From: Stutzerimonas stutzeri RCH2
Lineage (GTDB): Bacteria; Pseudomonadota; Gammaproteobacteria; Pseudomonadales; Pseudomonadaceae
Length of the DNA stretch: 64,000 nucleotides
Assembly (NCBI RefSeq): GCF_000327065.1
Contig: NC_019936.1
Coordinates: 3,252,001-3,316,000 of the forward strand
Reading direction: 5' to 3'
Shown here: piece by piece, positions 29,792 through 38,505 of the stretch
How positions within the stretch are numbered: the stretch's first letter is position 1
Layout of the letters: each line of letters opens with the position of its first letter
The notes under the pieces: model-generated
Database searches by the model: none
Seen by the model: the letters and a program-made list of their open reading frames with translations, nothing else
What the model was told of the DNA's origin: nothing
Program-made: the position numbers and the translations under genes

Positions 29792-30739
29792 ATGACCGAC
29801 ACTGCTTATTTCTGCGTTCTGTCGCATGAAGGCGTCCTTGCCGTGCGCGGCCTGGATGCCAGCAAATTTCTTCAAGGTCAGCTGACCTGCAACCTCAACT
29901 ACCTGAATGCCGAAACCTCCAGCCTCGGCGCACGCTGCACGCCCAAGGGGCGCATGCAGTCGAGCTTTCGCATCGTGCTGGATGGCGATGGCTACCTGCT
30001 CGCCATGGCCGGCGAGCTGCTGCAGCCGCAACAGGCCGACCTGAACAAGTACGCGGTGTTCTCCAAGTCTCGCCTGAGCGACGAGAGCGGCGAATGGTGC
30101 CGATTCGGCCTCGCCGGCGGCGACGGCTCGCTGGTCAGCCTGGGCCTGGATCTTCCACAGACTGCTGATAGCGTCGTGCGCAACAACGGCATGATCGCCA
30201 TCCGCCTGGCGGACGGTCGCGCAGAACTCTGGGTATCAAGCGGCGATGCGAGCCAGACTCGCATGCGCCTGGCCGCGCAATTGCCGGAAGCGCCGGTGAA
30301 CCGCTGGCTGCTCGATCAGGTCCGTGCTGGCATTGGCCAGGTGTTCGGAAGCACGCGCGAGCTGTTCATTCCACAGATGATCAATCTCCAGGCACTCGGC
30401 GGAGTGAGCTTCAAGAAAGGGTGCTACACCGGACAGGAAATCGTGGCGCGCATGCAGTATCTGGGCAAACTCAAACGCCGCCTGCATCGTCTGGTCATCG
30501 ACAGTGCCCAGGAAAATCTGCCGGCGCCGGGCGTGGAGCTTTTCTCTCCAGTGCACAGCTCCAGCGTTGGCGAAGTGGTCCTGGCGGCGACCTGTGCCGA
30601 GGGAATCGAACTGCTCGCAGTGGTACAGGAAGATGCCGCAGCCGATGGCCGCCTTTACCTCGGCTCGCCGGACGGCCTGCCCTTGAGTCTGCTCGAGATC
30701 CCCTACAGCCTGAATCCGGACCAGGAAATCCAGCGCTAG
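29792..30739 (+). CDS. ygfZ: Folate-binding protein YgfZ
   Basis: Tetrahydrofolate-dependent protein of the GcvT-like fold that supports iron-sulphur enzymes such as MiaB. The protein has 315 residues, with the invariant KGCYTGQEIVARMQ near residue 210 containing the conserved Cys, and an N-terminal LDASKFLQGQLTCNL. It is divergent from sdhE-ygfX, so these flavin- and Fe-S-support genes form one neighbourhood. Confidence 0.93.
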   Translation: MTDTAYFCVLSHEGVLAVRGLDASKFLQGQLTCNLNYLNAETSSLGARCTPKGRMQSSFRIVLDGDGYLLAMAGELLQPQQADLNKYAVFSKSRLSDESGEWCRFGLAGGDGSLVSLGLDLPQTADSVVRNNGMIAIRLADGRAELWVSSGDASQTRMRLAAQLPEAPVNRWLLDQVRAGIGQVFGSTRELFIPQMINLQALGGVSFKKGCYTGQEIVARMQYLGKLKRRLHRLVIDSAQENLPAPGVELFSPVHSSSVGEVVLAATCAEGIELLAVVQEDAAADGRLYLGSPDGLPLSLLEIPYSLNPDQEIQR

Positions 30740-30848
30740 TGCGAACCGTATCCTGAAAGCAAATCCTTAGAGGCGCACCATAGGCTGGTGCTAGAACCGG
30801 CTGACCAGAAGCGCCCAAGCGACACTGACCGACACATAAAGGAATGAC

Positions 30849-31685
30849 ATGAGCACCCTTGCCGAGAAAGTCCAGCGTGAACTGACCCTGGCGATCGAGA
30901 ATGATGAGCTGGTTCTGCCCACCCTGCCTGAGGTCGCACTGCGGGTGCGCGAGGCAGCTGAAGATCCGGACATCAGCATTCCGGCGCTGAGCAAAGTGAT
31001 CGGTAACGATGCGGCGGTTACTGCCCGCATCATCAAGGTGGTCAACAGCCCGCTGCTGCGCAGCAGCCGGGAGATCGATGACCTGCAGATGGCGATCAGC
31101 CGTCTGGGCATCAACTACACCTGCAACCTGGCCACCGGCCTGGCAATGGAGCAGATGTTTCAGGCCACCACGGACGTCGTCGACCGCAAGATGCGCGAGG
31201 TATGGAACAAGAGCACCGAGGTCGCCGCGATCAGCCACGTGCTCTGCCGACACTACACGCGATTGATGCCAGACCAGGCGACGCTCGCCGGGCTGGTGCA
31301 CCAGATCGGGATACTGCCGATCCTGACCTACGCCGAAGAGCACAGCGCGTTGCTTGCAGACTCGTTCAGCCTCAACCATGTCATCGACAAGATCCACCCC
31401 ATGGTGGGGGAGAAGATCCTGCGCGCCTGGGACTTCCCTGATGCCATTGCGTCAGTCGCTGGCCAATACACCAACTTCCAGCGCGACTCGGCCAAGGTCG
31501 ATTACGTCGACATCGTGCAGGTCGCAACGCTACAGAGCTACATGGGCACCCAGCATCCCTACGCGCAGCTGGACTGGAGCGAAGTTCCGGCATTCGCCAA
31601 GCTTGGGCTCGACCCAAGTGAACTGATGCAGGAAGACGAGGATCTGTCCGCTGCGATGGACGCGGCGATGACCATGCTCCAGTAA
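30849..31685 (+). CDS. HDOD domain protein
   Basis: A 278-residue cytoplasmic protein with an HDOD domain at about residues 20-215 (LPTLPEVALRVREAAED, VIGNDAAVTARIIKVVNSP, DLQMAISRLGINYTCNLA). HDOD proteins relate to HD phosphohydrolases but usually lack the metal-binding residues and act as signalling scaffolds. No receiver or GGDEF domain is attached. It stands alone between ygfZ and a DUF4142 gene, and its partner is unknown. Confidence 0.88.
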   Translation: MSTLAEKVQRELTLAIENDELVLPTLPEVALRVREAAEDPDISIPALSKVIGNDAAVTARIIKVVNSPLLRSSREIDDLQMAISRLGINYTCNLATGLAMEQMFQATTDVVDRKMREVWNKSTEVAAISHVLCRHYTRLMPDQATLAGLVHQIGILPILTYAEEHSALLADSFSLNHVIDKIHPMVGEKILRAWDFPDAIASVAGQYTNFQRDSAKVDYVDIVQVATLQSYMGTQHPYAQLDWSEVPAFAKLGLDPSELMQEDEDLSAAMDAAMTMLQ

Positions 31686-31828
31686 GCACGCACCTGCCAC
31701 ACCGTTCGCCCGAAAGCGAGGAACCGTCCCTATGGCGCCTAGTCACAAAAAGGGACGGCAATTTCGCCGCATCGCGCCTTGTGTCGAGCCTACAGGCCGA
31801 CACGAGCCAGGTGAGTAAGGAGAACGCA

Positions 31829-32344
31829 ATGACCAAAACAACCAAGACAATCTTCTCGGGTGCCTTCGCTTTGCTAGTCGGCCTGGCCGCCAACATGGCC
31901 GTGGCCGCCGAGGGCGATAATTTCGTCGACGAGGCGTCGGCCAAGGGCATCGCGGAAATCGAAACCGCCCGGATGGCGCTGGACAAGGGCACGTCCGAGG
32001 ACGTGAAACAATTCGCCCAGAAAATGATCGACGACCATACCAAGGCCAATCAGCAGCTGGCTCAACTAGCCCAGCAAAAGAACCTGGAAATGTCCGACGA
32101 GGCAACCCTGATGGACAAGGCCAAGGCCATGATCCTGAAGCTGCGCGATGGCGAGAACTTCGATCAGGCCTATGCCAACAACCAGGTCGTAGCCCACGAG
32201 CAGACCATTGAGCTGTATCAGGACTATGTGAACGATGGCGAAAACGCGGACCTGAAACAGTTTGCCCAACAGTCACTACCGAAACTGGAAGAGCATCTGA
32301 AGCACGCCAAAGATCTGCAAGCCAAACACGGCGACAAGAACTGA
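31829..32344 (+). CDS. Exported DUF4142 protein
   Basis: A 171-residue protein with a signal peptide (about 1-26, cut after AVAAE) and a four-helix ferritin-like DUF4142 domain (DEASAKGIAEIETARMAL, KMIDDHTKANQQL, VVAHEQTIELYQDY). Family members are periplasmic and of unknown function, sometimes linked to stress. The ATG at 31829 is preceded by TAAGGAGAAC, a near-perfect ribosome site; upstream in-frame codons are non-coding in character. Confidence 0.85.
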   Translation: MTKTTKTIFSGAFALLVGLAANMAVAAEGDNFVDEASAKGIAEIETARMALDKGTSEDVKQFAQKMIDDHTKANQQLAQLAQQKNLEMSDEATLMDKAKAMILKLRDGENFDQAYANNQVVAHEQTIELYQDYVNDGENADLKQFAQQSLPKLEEHLKHAKDLQAKHGDKN

Positions 32345-32350
32345 ACCGAA

Positions 32351-32380
32351 GACCCGATGCCACCCGGCAGGCATCGGGTC
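32351..32380. terminator. Bidirectional terminator between the DUF4142 gene and ung
   Basis: GACCCGATGCC and GGCATCGGGTC form a perfect 11-base-pair stem with an 8-base loop, overlapping the last bases of the convergent ung. Confidence 0.6.
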
Positions 32381-33074
32381 ACACCTGCGCCGGCAGTCGC
32401 CAGTCGATCGGCTGAATCCCTTGCTGGATCAGAAACTGATTGGCTCGACTGAAGTGCCCGTTACCGATGAATCCCCGGTGCGCCGACAATGGCGAGGGAT
32501 GTACCGACTTCAGCATCAGATGCCGTGTCGCATCGATCAGCTTTGCTTTGGACTGCGCGTGCGCACCCCATAGCATGAACACCAGGTGCGGGCGTCGCTC
32601 GCCAACCACTTCGATGATCCGGTCAGTGAACCGCTGCCAGCCCGCCTTGGCGTGCGAGCCGGCAATCCCCTGCTCGACGGTAAGAGACGTGTTGAGCATC
32701 AGCACCCCCTGCTCCGCCCAGGACTGCAGATAGCCGTGGCGTGGGATGTCCAGATTCAGATCGCGCTTCAGTTCCTTGAAGATGTTCTGTAGTGACGGCG
32801 GTGGAGTTACGCCTGGCTGTACCGAGAAGCACAGGCCGTGAGCCTGACCGGGACCGTGGTACGGATCCTGCCCGAGAATGACAATCTTGACCTGCTCCAG
32901 CGGGGTCGAGTTGAGCGCATTGAAGATCATCGGCCCCGGCGGATAGATCGTCTTGCCGGCTGCCTTCTCGTTCCGGAGAAACGCGCCGAGTTCGCGCATG
33001 TACGGCTTGTCGAACTCATCGCGCAACGCGTCCTTCCATCCTGCTTCGAGCCTGATGCGGTCGTCCTGGGTCAT
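32379..33074 (-). CDS. ung: Uracil-DNA glycosylase
   Basis: Removes uracil from DNA to start base-excision repair. The protein has 231 residues with the catalytic motif [13 protein letters not shown] (Asp at residue 70) and the DNA-intercalation motif [11 protein letters not shown], both intact. Family 1, usual length. Convergent with the DUF4142 gene. Confidence 0.97.
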   Translation of the reverse strand: MTQDDRIRLEAGWKDALRDEFDKPYMRELGAFLRNEKAAGKTIYPPGPMIFNALNSTPLEQVKIVILGQDPYHGPGQAHGLCFSVQPGVTPPPSLQNIFKELKRDLNLDIPRHGYLQSWAEQGVLMLNTSLTVEQGIAGSHAKAGWQRFTDRIIEVVGERRPHLVFMLWGAHAQSKAKLIDATRHLMLKSVHPSPLSAHRGFIGNGHFSRANQFLIQQGIQPIDWRLPAQV

Positions 33075-33324
33075 GAGTTATTTCCGGTTGGCCAAGCCGC
33101 CGAACCCTAAAAAACCCGCCCCTCGATGTCAACGGTAAAACTGGGCCACCGTTGCGCTACCGCAATATCAACCCCCCTCCTTTAGTCATAATCGCACCTG
33201 GCTCACGTACTGATGCGGACATGGCTTCCAGCGCTCACATAAAGAGTGACGCAAGCCCCGGCCGCAGGTTAAAAAAGCCCACTGCCAATAAACCAATAAC
33301 AAAAGCGATAACAAGGAACATGCA

Positions 33325-34569
33325 ATGAACCGGATTACCCTTTTGGCGCTAGGGCTGGGGTTCTGTCTTACGGCTCAGGCTGCCGACCCCATCACGCTCG
33401 GCCTCAACTATCCCCGTACTGGCAGCTACAAGGAAGAAGGTCTGGCGCAGATGCGTGGCGCCCTGATGGCCATCGACGAGATCAACCAGGCTGGTGGCGT
33501 TCTGGGCCGACCGCTGCAGCTGATCAGCCGCAACACCGCCTCACGTCCCGACAAGGCCATCGCCAACGTCGACAAGATGGCTGACGAGGGCGTAGCCATG
33601 CTCTTCGGCGGGGTCTCCAGCGCCGTAGCGATCGCCGCAAGCAAGCGGGCCAAGGAACGCGGCCTGCTCTACTTCGGCACGCTGACGTATTCCAACGACA
33701 CCACCGGCAAGGACGGCCATCGCTACATGTTCCGTGAATGCAACAACGCCTGGATGAGCGCCCGGGTGTTGGGGCAATACCTCAACGAGAACATGCCCGG
33801 TAAAACCTATTTCTACATCACATCCGATTACACCTGGGGCCATACCAGCGAAAGCTCGCTGCGCCAGGCCACGGGCACGGTAGACCAAAACAGGCATCAA
33901 GGCGTCAAGACTGCCTTCCCCGGCGCACGTCTATCCGACTACCGTGCGGCATTGGAGAAAGCCTCGAACAGTGGTGCCGAGGTACTGGTGCTGGTCCTGT
34001 TCGGTGAAGACATGGTGCGCGCCATGCGCATCGCCGATGAACTCGGCCTGAACAAGAAGATGCAGATCGCAATTCCCAACCTGACGCTGTCGATGGTCGA
34101 GCTGGCAGGTCCCGATATCATGCGCGGCGTGCTTGGCACAGAACCCTGGACCTGGCGCGTTCCCGAGCTGGAAGGCTCCGAGCGCGGTAAAGCGTTCGTG
34201 CGCAACTTCGGCGACAGATATCAGACCCACCCCTCCAGCTCCGCCGCATCGGCCTACAGCATCGTCTACCAATGGGCGGATGCCGCCACCCGCGCCAAGA
34301 GCATCGGCAGCGAACAGGTCATCAGCGCACTGGAAAACCACAGCTATAGCCTGCTCAAGGGGCAGCAGCAGTGGCGCGGGTTCGACCACCAGAATGTGCA
34401 GACCGTCTATGCAGTTCGCGTGAAACCGCGCGAGGAAGTGCTCAAGGACCGCTTCAAGCAGGACTATTTCGAAATCGTCCACCGTCTGTCCGGCGAACAG
34501 GCCGCACCTACCCTGGCCGAGTGGCAGGAAGAGCGTCGCGCTGGCGGCCAGCCGACTAGACTACAGTGA
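33325..34569 (+). CDS. Orphan periplasmic binding protein, branched-chain amino acid type
   Basis: A 414-residue exported protein with a signal peptide (about 1-19, TAQAADP) and a Peripla_BP_6 fold: ITLGLNYPRTGSYKEEGL, then GALMAIDEINQAGGVLGRPL. Relatives bind branched-chain amino acids, amides or urea for ABC uptake. Here no permease or ATPase gene is adjacent on either side, so it may serve a distant transporter or a sensor kinase. The ATG has an AAGGAAC site eight bases before. A strong inverted repeat follows the stop. Ligand unknown. Confidence 0.85.
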   Translation: MNRITLLALGLGFCLTAQAADPITLGLNYPRTGSYKEEGLAQMRGALMAIDEINQAGGVLGRPLQLISRNTASRPDKAIANVDKMADEGVAMLFGGVSSAVAIAASKRAKERGLLYFGTLTYSNDTTGKDGHRYMFRECNNAWMSARVLGQYLNENMPGKTYFYITSDYTWGHTSESSLRQATGTVDQNRHQGVKTAFPGARLSDYRAALEKASNSGAEVLVLVLFGEDMVRAMRIADELGLNKKMQIAIPNLTLSMVELAGPDIMRGVLGTEPWTWRVPELEGSERGKAFVRNFGDRYQTHPSSSAASAYSIVYQWADAATRAKSIGSEQVISALENHSYSLLKGQQQWRGFDHQNVQTVYAVRVKPREEVLKDRFKQDYFEIVHRLSGEQAAPTLAEWQEERRAGGQPTRLQ

Positions 34570-34574
34570 CCGAT

Positions 34575-34607
34575 GCGGTGCGCCTGAGCGGAGATCAGGC
34601 GCACCGC
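34575..34607 (+). terminator. Hairpin after the binding-protein gene
   Basis: A 13-base-pair perfect stem beginning GCGGTGCGCCTGA with a 7-base loop, six bases after the stop. No T-run follows. Confidence 0.5.
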
Positions 34608-34725
34608 CCGGCACTGCCGATGGATCGGAACGCTGCAAACCTTCGCAGCGCAGAGGGACTCTGAAGAGCAGCGGCGCTATCGTGTCGCACATCGGCCGAG
34701 CCTGACACGCCACGAGGATTCGCCC

Positions 34726-35544
34726 ATGAGCACTGCTGTAGAGCCCTACCAGTCCGGTGTCTTCGACCTGACACACAAACTGACCGTGGAAAAACACGGT
34801 CACACCGCCCTCATCACCATCAATCATCCGCCCGCCAACACCTGGGATCGGGAGTCGCTGATCGGCCTCAAGCAGGTCGTGGAGCATCTCAACCACGATG
34901 ACGATATCTATGCCCTGGTCATCAGCGGCCAGGGCGAGAAATTCTTCAGCGCAGGCGCGGATCTGAAGCTGTTTGCCGATGGTGATCGCAATCGTGCCCG
35001 CGAGATGGCCCGGCGCTTCGGCGAAGCGTTCGAGGCGCTACGGGATTTTCGCGGCGTATCCATTGCCGCCATCAACGGCTTTGCCTTGGGCGGTGGACTG
35101 GAATGTGCGCTGGCGTGCGATCTGCGTATCGCCGAGCAGCAGGCGCAGATGGGCCTGCCTGAGGCCTCCGTCGGGCTGTTGCCCTGCGCGGGCGGCACCC
35201 AGGCACTGGCTTGGCTGGTTGGCGAAGGCTGGGCCAAGCGCATGATTCTCTGTGGCGAGCGCATAACCGCCGAAACGGCACTGCGCATCGGTCTCATAGA
35301 ACAGGTGGTCGAGCCCGGCCAGGCCCGAGGCCACGCGCTACTGCTGGCCGCCCGCATCGCGAGGCAAAGTCCCGTGGCGGTCAGGGCCATCAAACCCTTG
35401 ATTGATGGCGCGCGGCAGCGCTTGCCGCATACCTTCGGGGCAGCTGAGCGCGAGGCCTTCGTCGAGCTGTTCGAGGCTGAGGACACCCTTGAGGGCGTCA
35501 ACGCCTTCCTGGAAAAACGGGACCCACGCTGGCGCAACCGATGA
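34726..35544 (+). CDS. Enoyl-CoA hydratase
   Basis: Crotonase-fold hydratase of 272 residues that adds water to 2-enoyl-CoA in fatty acid or amino acid breakdown. The oxyanion-hole segment FSAGADLKLF is near residue 70, and both catalytic Glu are kept, one in GGGLECALACD and one in GLPEASVGLLPCAGGTQ. So it is probably a true hydratase, not an isomerase. The chain length of its substrate cannot be read from sequence. It precedes a 3-hydroxyisobutyryl-CoA hydrolase-like gene by 48 bases, suggesting valine or branched-chain acid catabolism. Confidence 0.88.
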   Translation: MSTAVEPYQSGVFDLTHKLTVEKHGHTALITINHPPANTWDRESLIGLKQVVEHLNHDDDIYALVISGQGEKFFSAGADLKLFADGDRNRAREMARRFGEAFEALRDFRGVSIAAINGFALGGGLECALACDLRIAEQQAQMGLPEASVGLLPCAGGTQALAWLVGEGWAKRMILCGERITAETALRIGLIEQVVEPGQARGHALLLAARIARQSPVAVRAIKPLIDGARQRLPHTFGAAEREAFVELFEAEDTLEGVNAFLEKRDPRWRNR

Positions 35545-35592
35545 CTGCCTAAGCGGGCATTAGACTGCAAGCTCCCGGCGATGAGGATGCCC

Positions 35593-36696
35593 ATGAACGT
35601 CATTTTCGAAGAACGCCCTGCACTACATGGCGCACGGATTGCCATAGCCACGCTGGACGCGGCGCAGCAACTCAACGCCTTGAGCCTGCCGATGATTGAA
35701 GCGTTGCTCGATCGATTCGCTCGCTGGGCCGCCGACCCGGATGTTGTCTGCGTGCTGTTGCGTGGAAACGGCATAAAGGCATTCTGCGCAGGTGGTGACG
35801 TTCGCCGCCTGGCCGAGGCGTGCCGAGCGGCGCCCGGAGTCGTGCCCGCACTGGCCGAGCGCTTCTTTGCCGACGAGTACCGCCTCGTCCACCTGATGCA
35901 CCATTACCCCAAGCCACTGCTGTGCTGGGGCCACGGCTATGTCATGGGCGGCGGCATGGGACTGCTGCAGGGCGCAGCGATCCGTATCGTCACACCGGAC
36001 AGCCGTTTGGCGATGCCGGAAGTTGCCATCGGCCTGCATACCGATGTCGGCGCGAGTTGGTTCCTGCCACGCCTGCCCGGCAAACTGGGCCTGTTTGCCG
36101 GTCTCACCGGCTTTCGGTTCAATGCCCGCGACGCGCTGGATGTCGGACTTGCCGACCGCTGCCTGACGAAGGAACAGCAACCCGACCTGATCGAAGGACT
36201 GGTGCAGATCAATTGGCAGGAGTACGCCGCCGGCCAGCTCCACAGCTTGCTGCGCGCCTTGGGCAAACAGGCGTCTGACAAGCTGCCTGAAGGGCGTTTG
36301 CTCAAGCGTCGTGACCGGATAGATGAACTGCTGGATGTAGCCGAGTTGGCACACGCCTGGCAGGCACTGGCCGCGCTGCACAGCGACCCGGACGACGTTT
36401 TTGCCGAGGCTGCTCACGCCCTGGGCAAGGCCTGTCCGCTCAGCGCCCACCTGATATGGAACCAGCAGGCGCGCGGACGCAAGCAATCGCTGACGCAGGC
36501 GCTGCAGATGGAATACGCACTCAGCCTCAACTGCTGTCGTCATCCCGAATTCGCCGAAGGCGTACGGGCCCGCCTGATCGACAAGGACAACCAGCCGAAC
36601 TGGCACTGGCCAGATGCGCTCAACATCCCGCAAGCGGTGATCGCCGCCCATTTCCAAGCGCCATGGGCGGGGGCGCACCCTTTGGTCGATCTATAG
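35593..36696 (+). CDS. 3-hydroxyisobutyryl-CoA hydrolase-like protein
   Basis: Crotonase-fold protein of 367 residues. AFCAGGDVRRL forms the oxyanion hole and MPEVAIGLHTDVGASWFL supplies the Glu and Asp typical of 3-hydroxyisobutyryl-CoA hydrolases, which release 3-hydroxyisobutyrate in valine degradation. The longer C-terminal region fits that subfamily rather than short hydratases. The ATG at 35593 has GAGG seven bases before; an ATG at 35581 lacks a site. It probably works with the adjacent hydratase. The other valine genes are not in the window. Confidence 0.8.
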   Translation: MNVIFEERPALHGARIAIATLDAAQQLNALSLPMIEALLDRFARWAADPDVVCVLLRGNGIKAFCAGGDVRRLAEACRAAPGVVPALAERFFADEYRLVHLMHHYPKPLLCWGHGYVMGGGMGLLQGAAIRIVTPDSRLAMPEVAIGLHTDVGASWFLPRLPGKLGLFAGLTGFRFNARDALDVGLADRCLTKEQQPDLIEGLVQINWQEYAAGQLHSLLRALGKQASDKLPEGRLLKRRDRIDELLDVAELAHAWQALAALHSDPDDVFAEAAHALGKACPLSAHLIWNQQARGRKQSLTQALQMEYALSLNCCRHPEFAEGVRARLIDKDNQPNWHWPDALNIPQAVIAAHFQAPWAGAHPLVDL

Positions 36697-36699
36697 CAC

Positions 36700-37116
36700 T
36701 CAGCGCCGATAGTGCTGGTGCCGCCCGCCTCGCTCATAGTGCGGCCGCAGTCGATGGTCGCGCCCATCCCTGATGACCGGCGGACGCTGGTGGCGATGCT
36801 CCTGCCGCCAGTCCCGACGCTCGAAGCCCCGATGGCGATCGTAATACTGCGGCGGTAGCTGGCTTTGATAGCGCGGCGGCAGATTCCGTGGGTATTGCGG
36901 ATAGTGGGAATAGGGGCTGCGCGGATCGTACTGCTGGGGACGGCTGTCCTGACGATAGCCCCGGTTGTAGCCCTGGCCGTAGTGACGCGAGCTCTGATTG
37001 TAGTAACGAGGGCTTTCGGCCTGGAAAACCCAGACGCCATCCCGGCGGTCCGCCTGTGCCGGCAGGCTCGTGGCCAGACCGAGGCAGAGCAGGACGAATA
37101 ACGAACGAATGCTCAT
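36700..37116 (-). CDS. Exported Arg/Tyr/His-rich protein of unknown function
   Basis: A 138-residue protein with a clear signal peptide (MSIRSLFVLLCLGLATSLPAQA). The mature part is low in complexity, dominated by Arg, Tyr, His, Gln and Pro, with RYYNQSSRHYGQGYNRGYRQ-like runs and a tail of His and Arg. This looks like an extended, highly basic periplasmic or surface protein. I do not recognise a family. The ATG at 37114-37116 has a strong GGAGGTGG site; a longer upstream frame would bury the signal peptide. It converges on the hydrolase gene, four bases away, and is divergent from rnfA. Confidence 0.75.
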   Translation of the reverse strand: MSIRSLFVLLCLGLATSLPAQADRRDGVWVFQAESPRYYNQSSRHYGQGYNRGYRQDSRPQQYDPRSPYSHYPQYPRNLPPRYQSQLPPQYYDRHRGFERRDWRQEHRHQRPPVIRDGRDHRLRPHYERGGRHQHYRR

Positions 37117-37262
37117 GGATACCACCTCCGATGGTTTCACAGGCTTCGAATCATCAGACCACAACCTCGCAATGACTGCTGAAACAGCAGACAATTGGCG
37201 CGCGCAGCCGCTCTTCAGCCTCGTCCGGACGTCGCTCAATCGACGCGACGGACTGCCGCAGC

Positions 37263-37291
37263 TTGTATGGCCGCGGCGGCTTCCCGATAAT
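37263..37291 (+). promoter_or_regulatory. Candidate rnf promoter
   Basis: TTGTAT at 37263-37268 and GATAAT at 37286-37291 with a 17-base spacer, a sigma-70-type promoter. It gives a leader of about 50 bases before rnfA. Confidence 0.55.
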
Positions 37292-37348
37292 AGCGGCCCT
37301 TTAGCCCCACGGCTCTCGCAGAGCGCGACGGAACGGGACAAATCCTAG

Positions 37349-37933
37349 ATGACCGAACTCGCCCTGATCATGGTTAGCGCCATCCTGGTCAACAATTTCG
37401 TGCTGGTGCAGTTCCTCGGTCTGTGCCCGTTCATGGGCGTTTCGAAGAAGATCGAAACGGCCATCGGCCTGTCGCTGGCGACCACCTTCGTGCTGACGCT
37501 TGCGGCCATGTGCAGCTATCTGGTTCAGCAGTACGTGCTCAAGCCACTGGATCTGGAGTTCCTGCGCACCATCAGTTTCATTCTGGTGATCGCCGTGACC
37601 GTTCAGTTCACCGAGATGGTGGTGAACAAGACCAGCCCGCTGCTCTACCGCGTACTCGGCATCTTTCTGCCGCTGATCACCACCAACTGCATCGTGCTCG
37701 GTGTGGCGCTGCTGAATGCCAACAAGGCCGAATTCACCTTCCTCACCGCCACCGTCAACGGCTTCGCTGCGGGCCTGGGTTTCTCGCTGGTGCTGGTGCT
37801 GTTCGCCGCCATGCGTGAGCGCATCGCCATCGCCGATGTGCCCAAGTCATTCCAAGGGGCCGCGATCGGTATGGTCACGGCCGGCCTGATGTCGCTGGCA
37901 TTCATGGGCTTCACCGGACTGATCAAGCTATGA
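37349..37933 (+). CDS. rnfA: Electron transport complex subunit RnfA
   Basis: Integral membrane subunit of the Rnf/Rsx complex, which moves electrons between NADH and ferredoxin-type carriers, coupled to ion flow. It has 194 residues in six membrane helices, with the conserved [19 protein letters not shown] and [15 protein letters not shown] that position Cys residues near the [2Fe-2S] centre shared with RnfE. First gene of rnfABCDGE; it overlaps rnfB by four bases. Confidence 0.96.
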   Translation: MTELALIMVSAILVNNFVLVQFLGLCPFMGVSKKIETAIGLSLATTFVLTLAAMCSYLVQQYVLKPLDLEFLRTISFILVIAVTVQFTEMVVNKTSPLLYRVLGIFLPLITTNCIVLGVALLNANKAEFTFLTATVNGFAAGLGFSLVLVLFAAMRERIAIADVPKSFQGAAIGMVTAGLMSLAFMGFTGLIKL

Positions 37934-38505
37934 GCGCAGTTCTCATTGCAGTCCTCGCGCTGCTCGCCCTGTGCCTGCTCGGCGGCGCCATTCTTGGCTT
38001 CGCCGCGGTACGCTTTCGTGTTGAAGGCGATCCGATCGCCGAGCAGATCAACGCCTTGTTGCCCCAGACCCAATGCGGCCAGTGCGGCTATCCGGGCTGC
38101 AAACCCTACGCCGAAGCCATCGCTGGCGGCGACAAGATCAATAAATGCCCTCCAGGCGGCGAAGCGACCATCCAGGCGCTGGCTGACCTGCTCGACGTCG
38201 AGGCGGAGCCGCTGGACGCCGAAGGTGGCGAGAAGCCGCAGATGGTCGCCTACATCCGCGAAGCCGAATGCATCGGCTGCACCAAGTGCATCCAGGCTTG
38301 CCCGGTGGACGCCATTGTCGGCGCCGCGCGACAGATGCATACCGTGATCATTTCCGAATGCACCGGCTGCGATCTGTGTGTCGAGCCCTGCCCGGTGGAC
38401 TGTATCGACATGATCGAAGTCGGCAGCAACCTGCAGAGCTGGAAGTGGAACCGGCCGTTGGCGCCCGGCCAGCTGATCGCGACTGACCGGGAGCAGGCCG
38501 CATGA
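37930..38505 (+). CDS. rnfB: Electron transport complex subunit RnfB (ferredoxin-type)
   Basis: Iron-sulphur subunit of 191 residues, like the 192 of E. coli RsxB. An N-terminal membrane helix is followed by the four-Cys [4Fe-4S] motif [12 protein letters not shown] with a downstream NKCPPGG, then two ferredoxin motifs, [13 protein letters not shown] and [13 protein letters not shown]. It overlaps rnfA and rnfC by four bases each. Confidence 0.96.
   Translation: MSAVLIAVLALLALCLLGGAILGFAAVRFRVEGDPIAEQINALLPQTQCGQCGYPGCKPYAEAIAGGDKINKCPPGGEATIQALADLLDVEAEPLDAEGGEKPQMVAYIREAECIGCTKCIQACPVDAIVGAARQMHTVIISECTGCDLCVEPCPVDCIDMIEVGSNLQSWKWNRPLAPGQLIATDREQAA

Noticed and set aside
33075..33324. Possible small RNA or sigma-54 promoter upstream of the binding-protein gene
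   Set aside because: I could not find a -24/-12 pair with correct spacing or a stable terminator-ended transcript.
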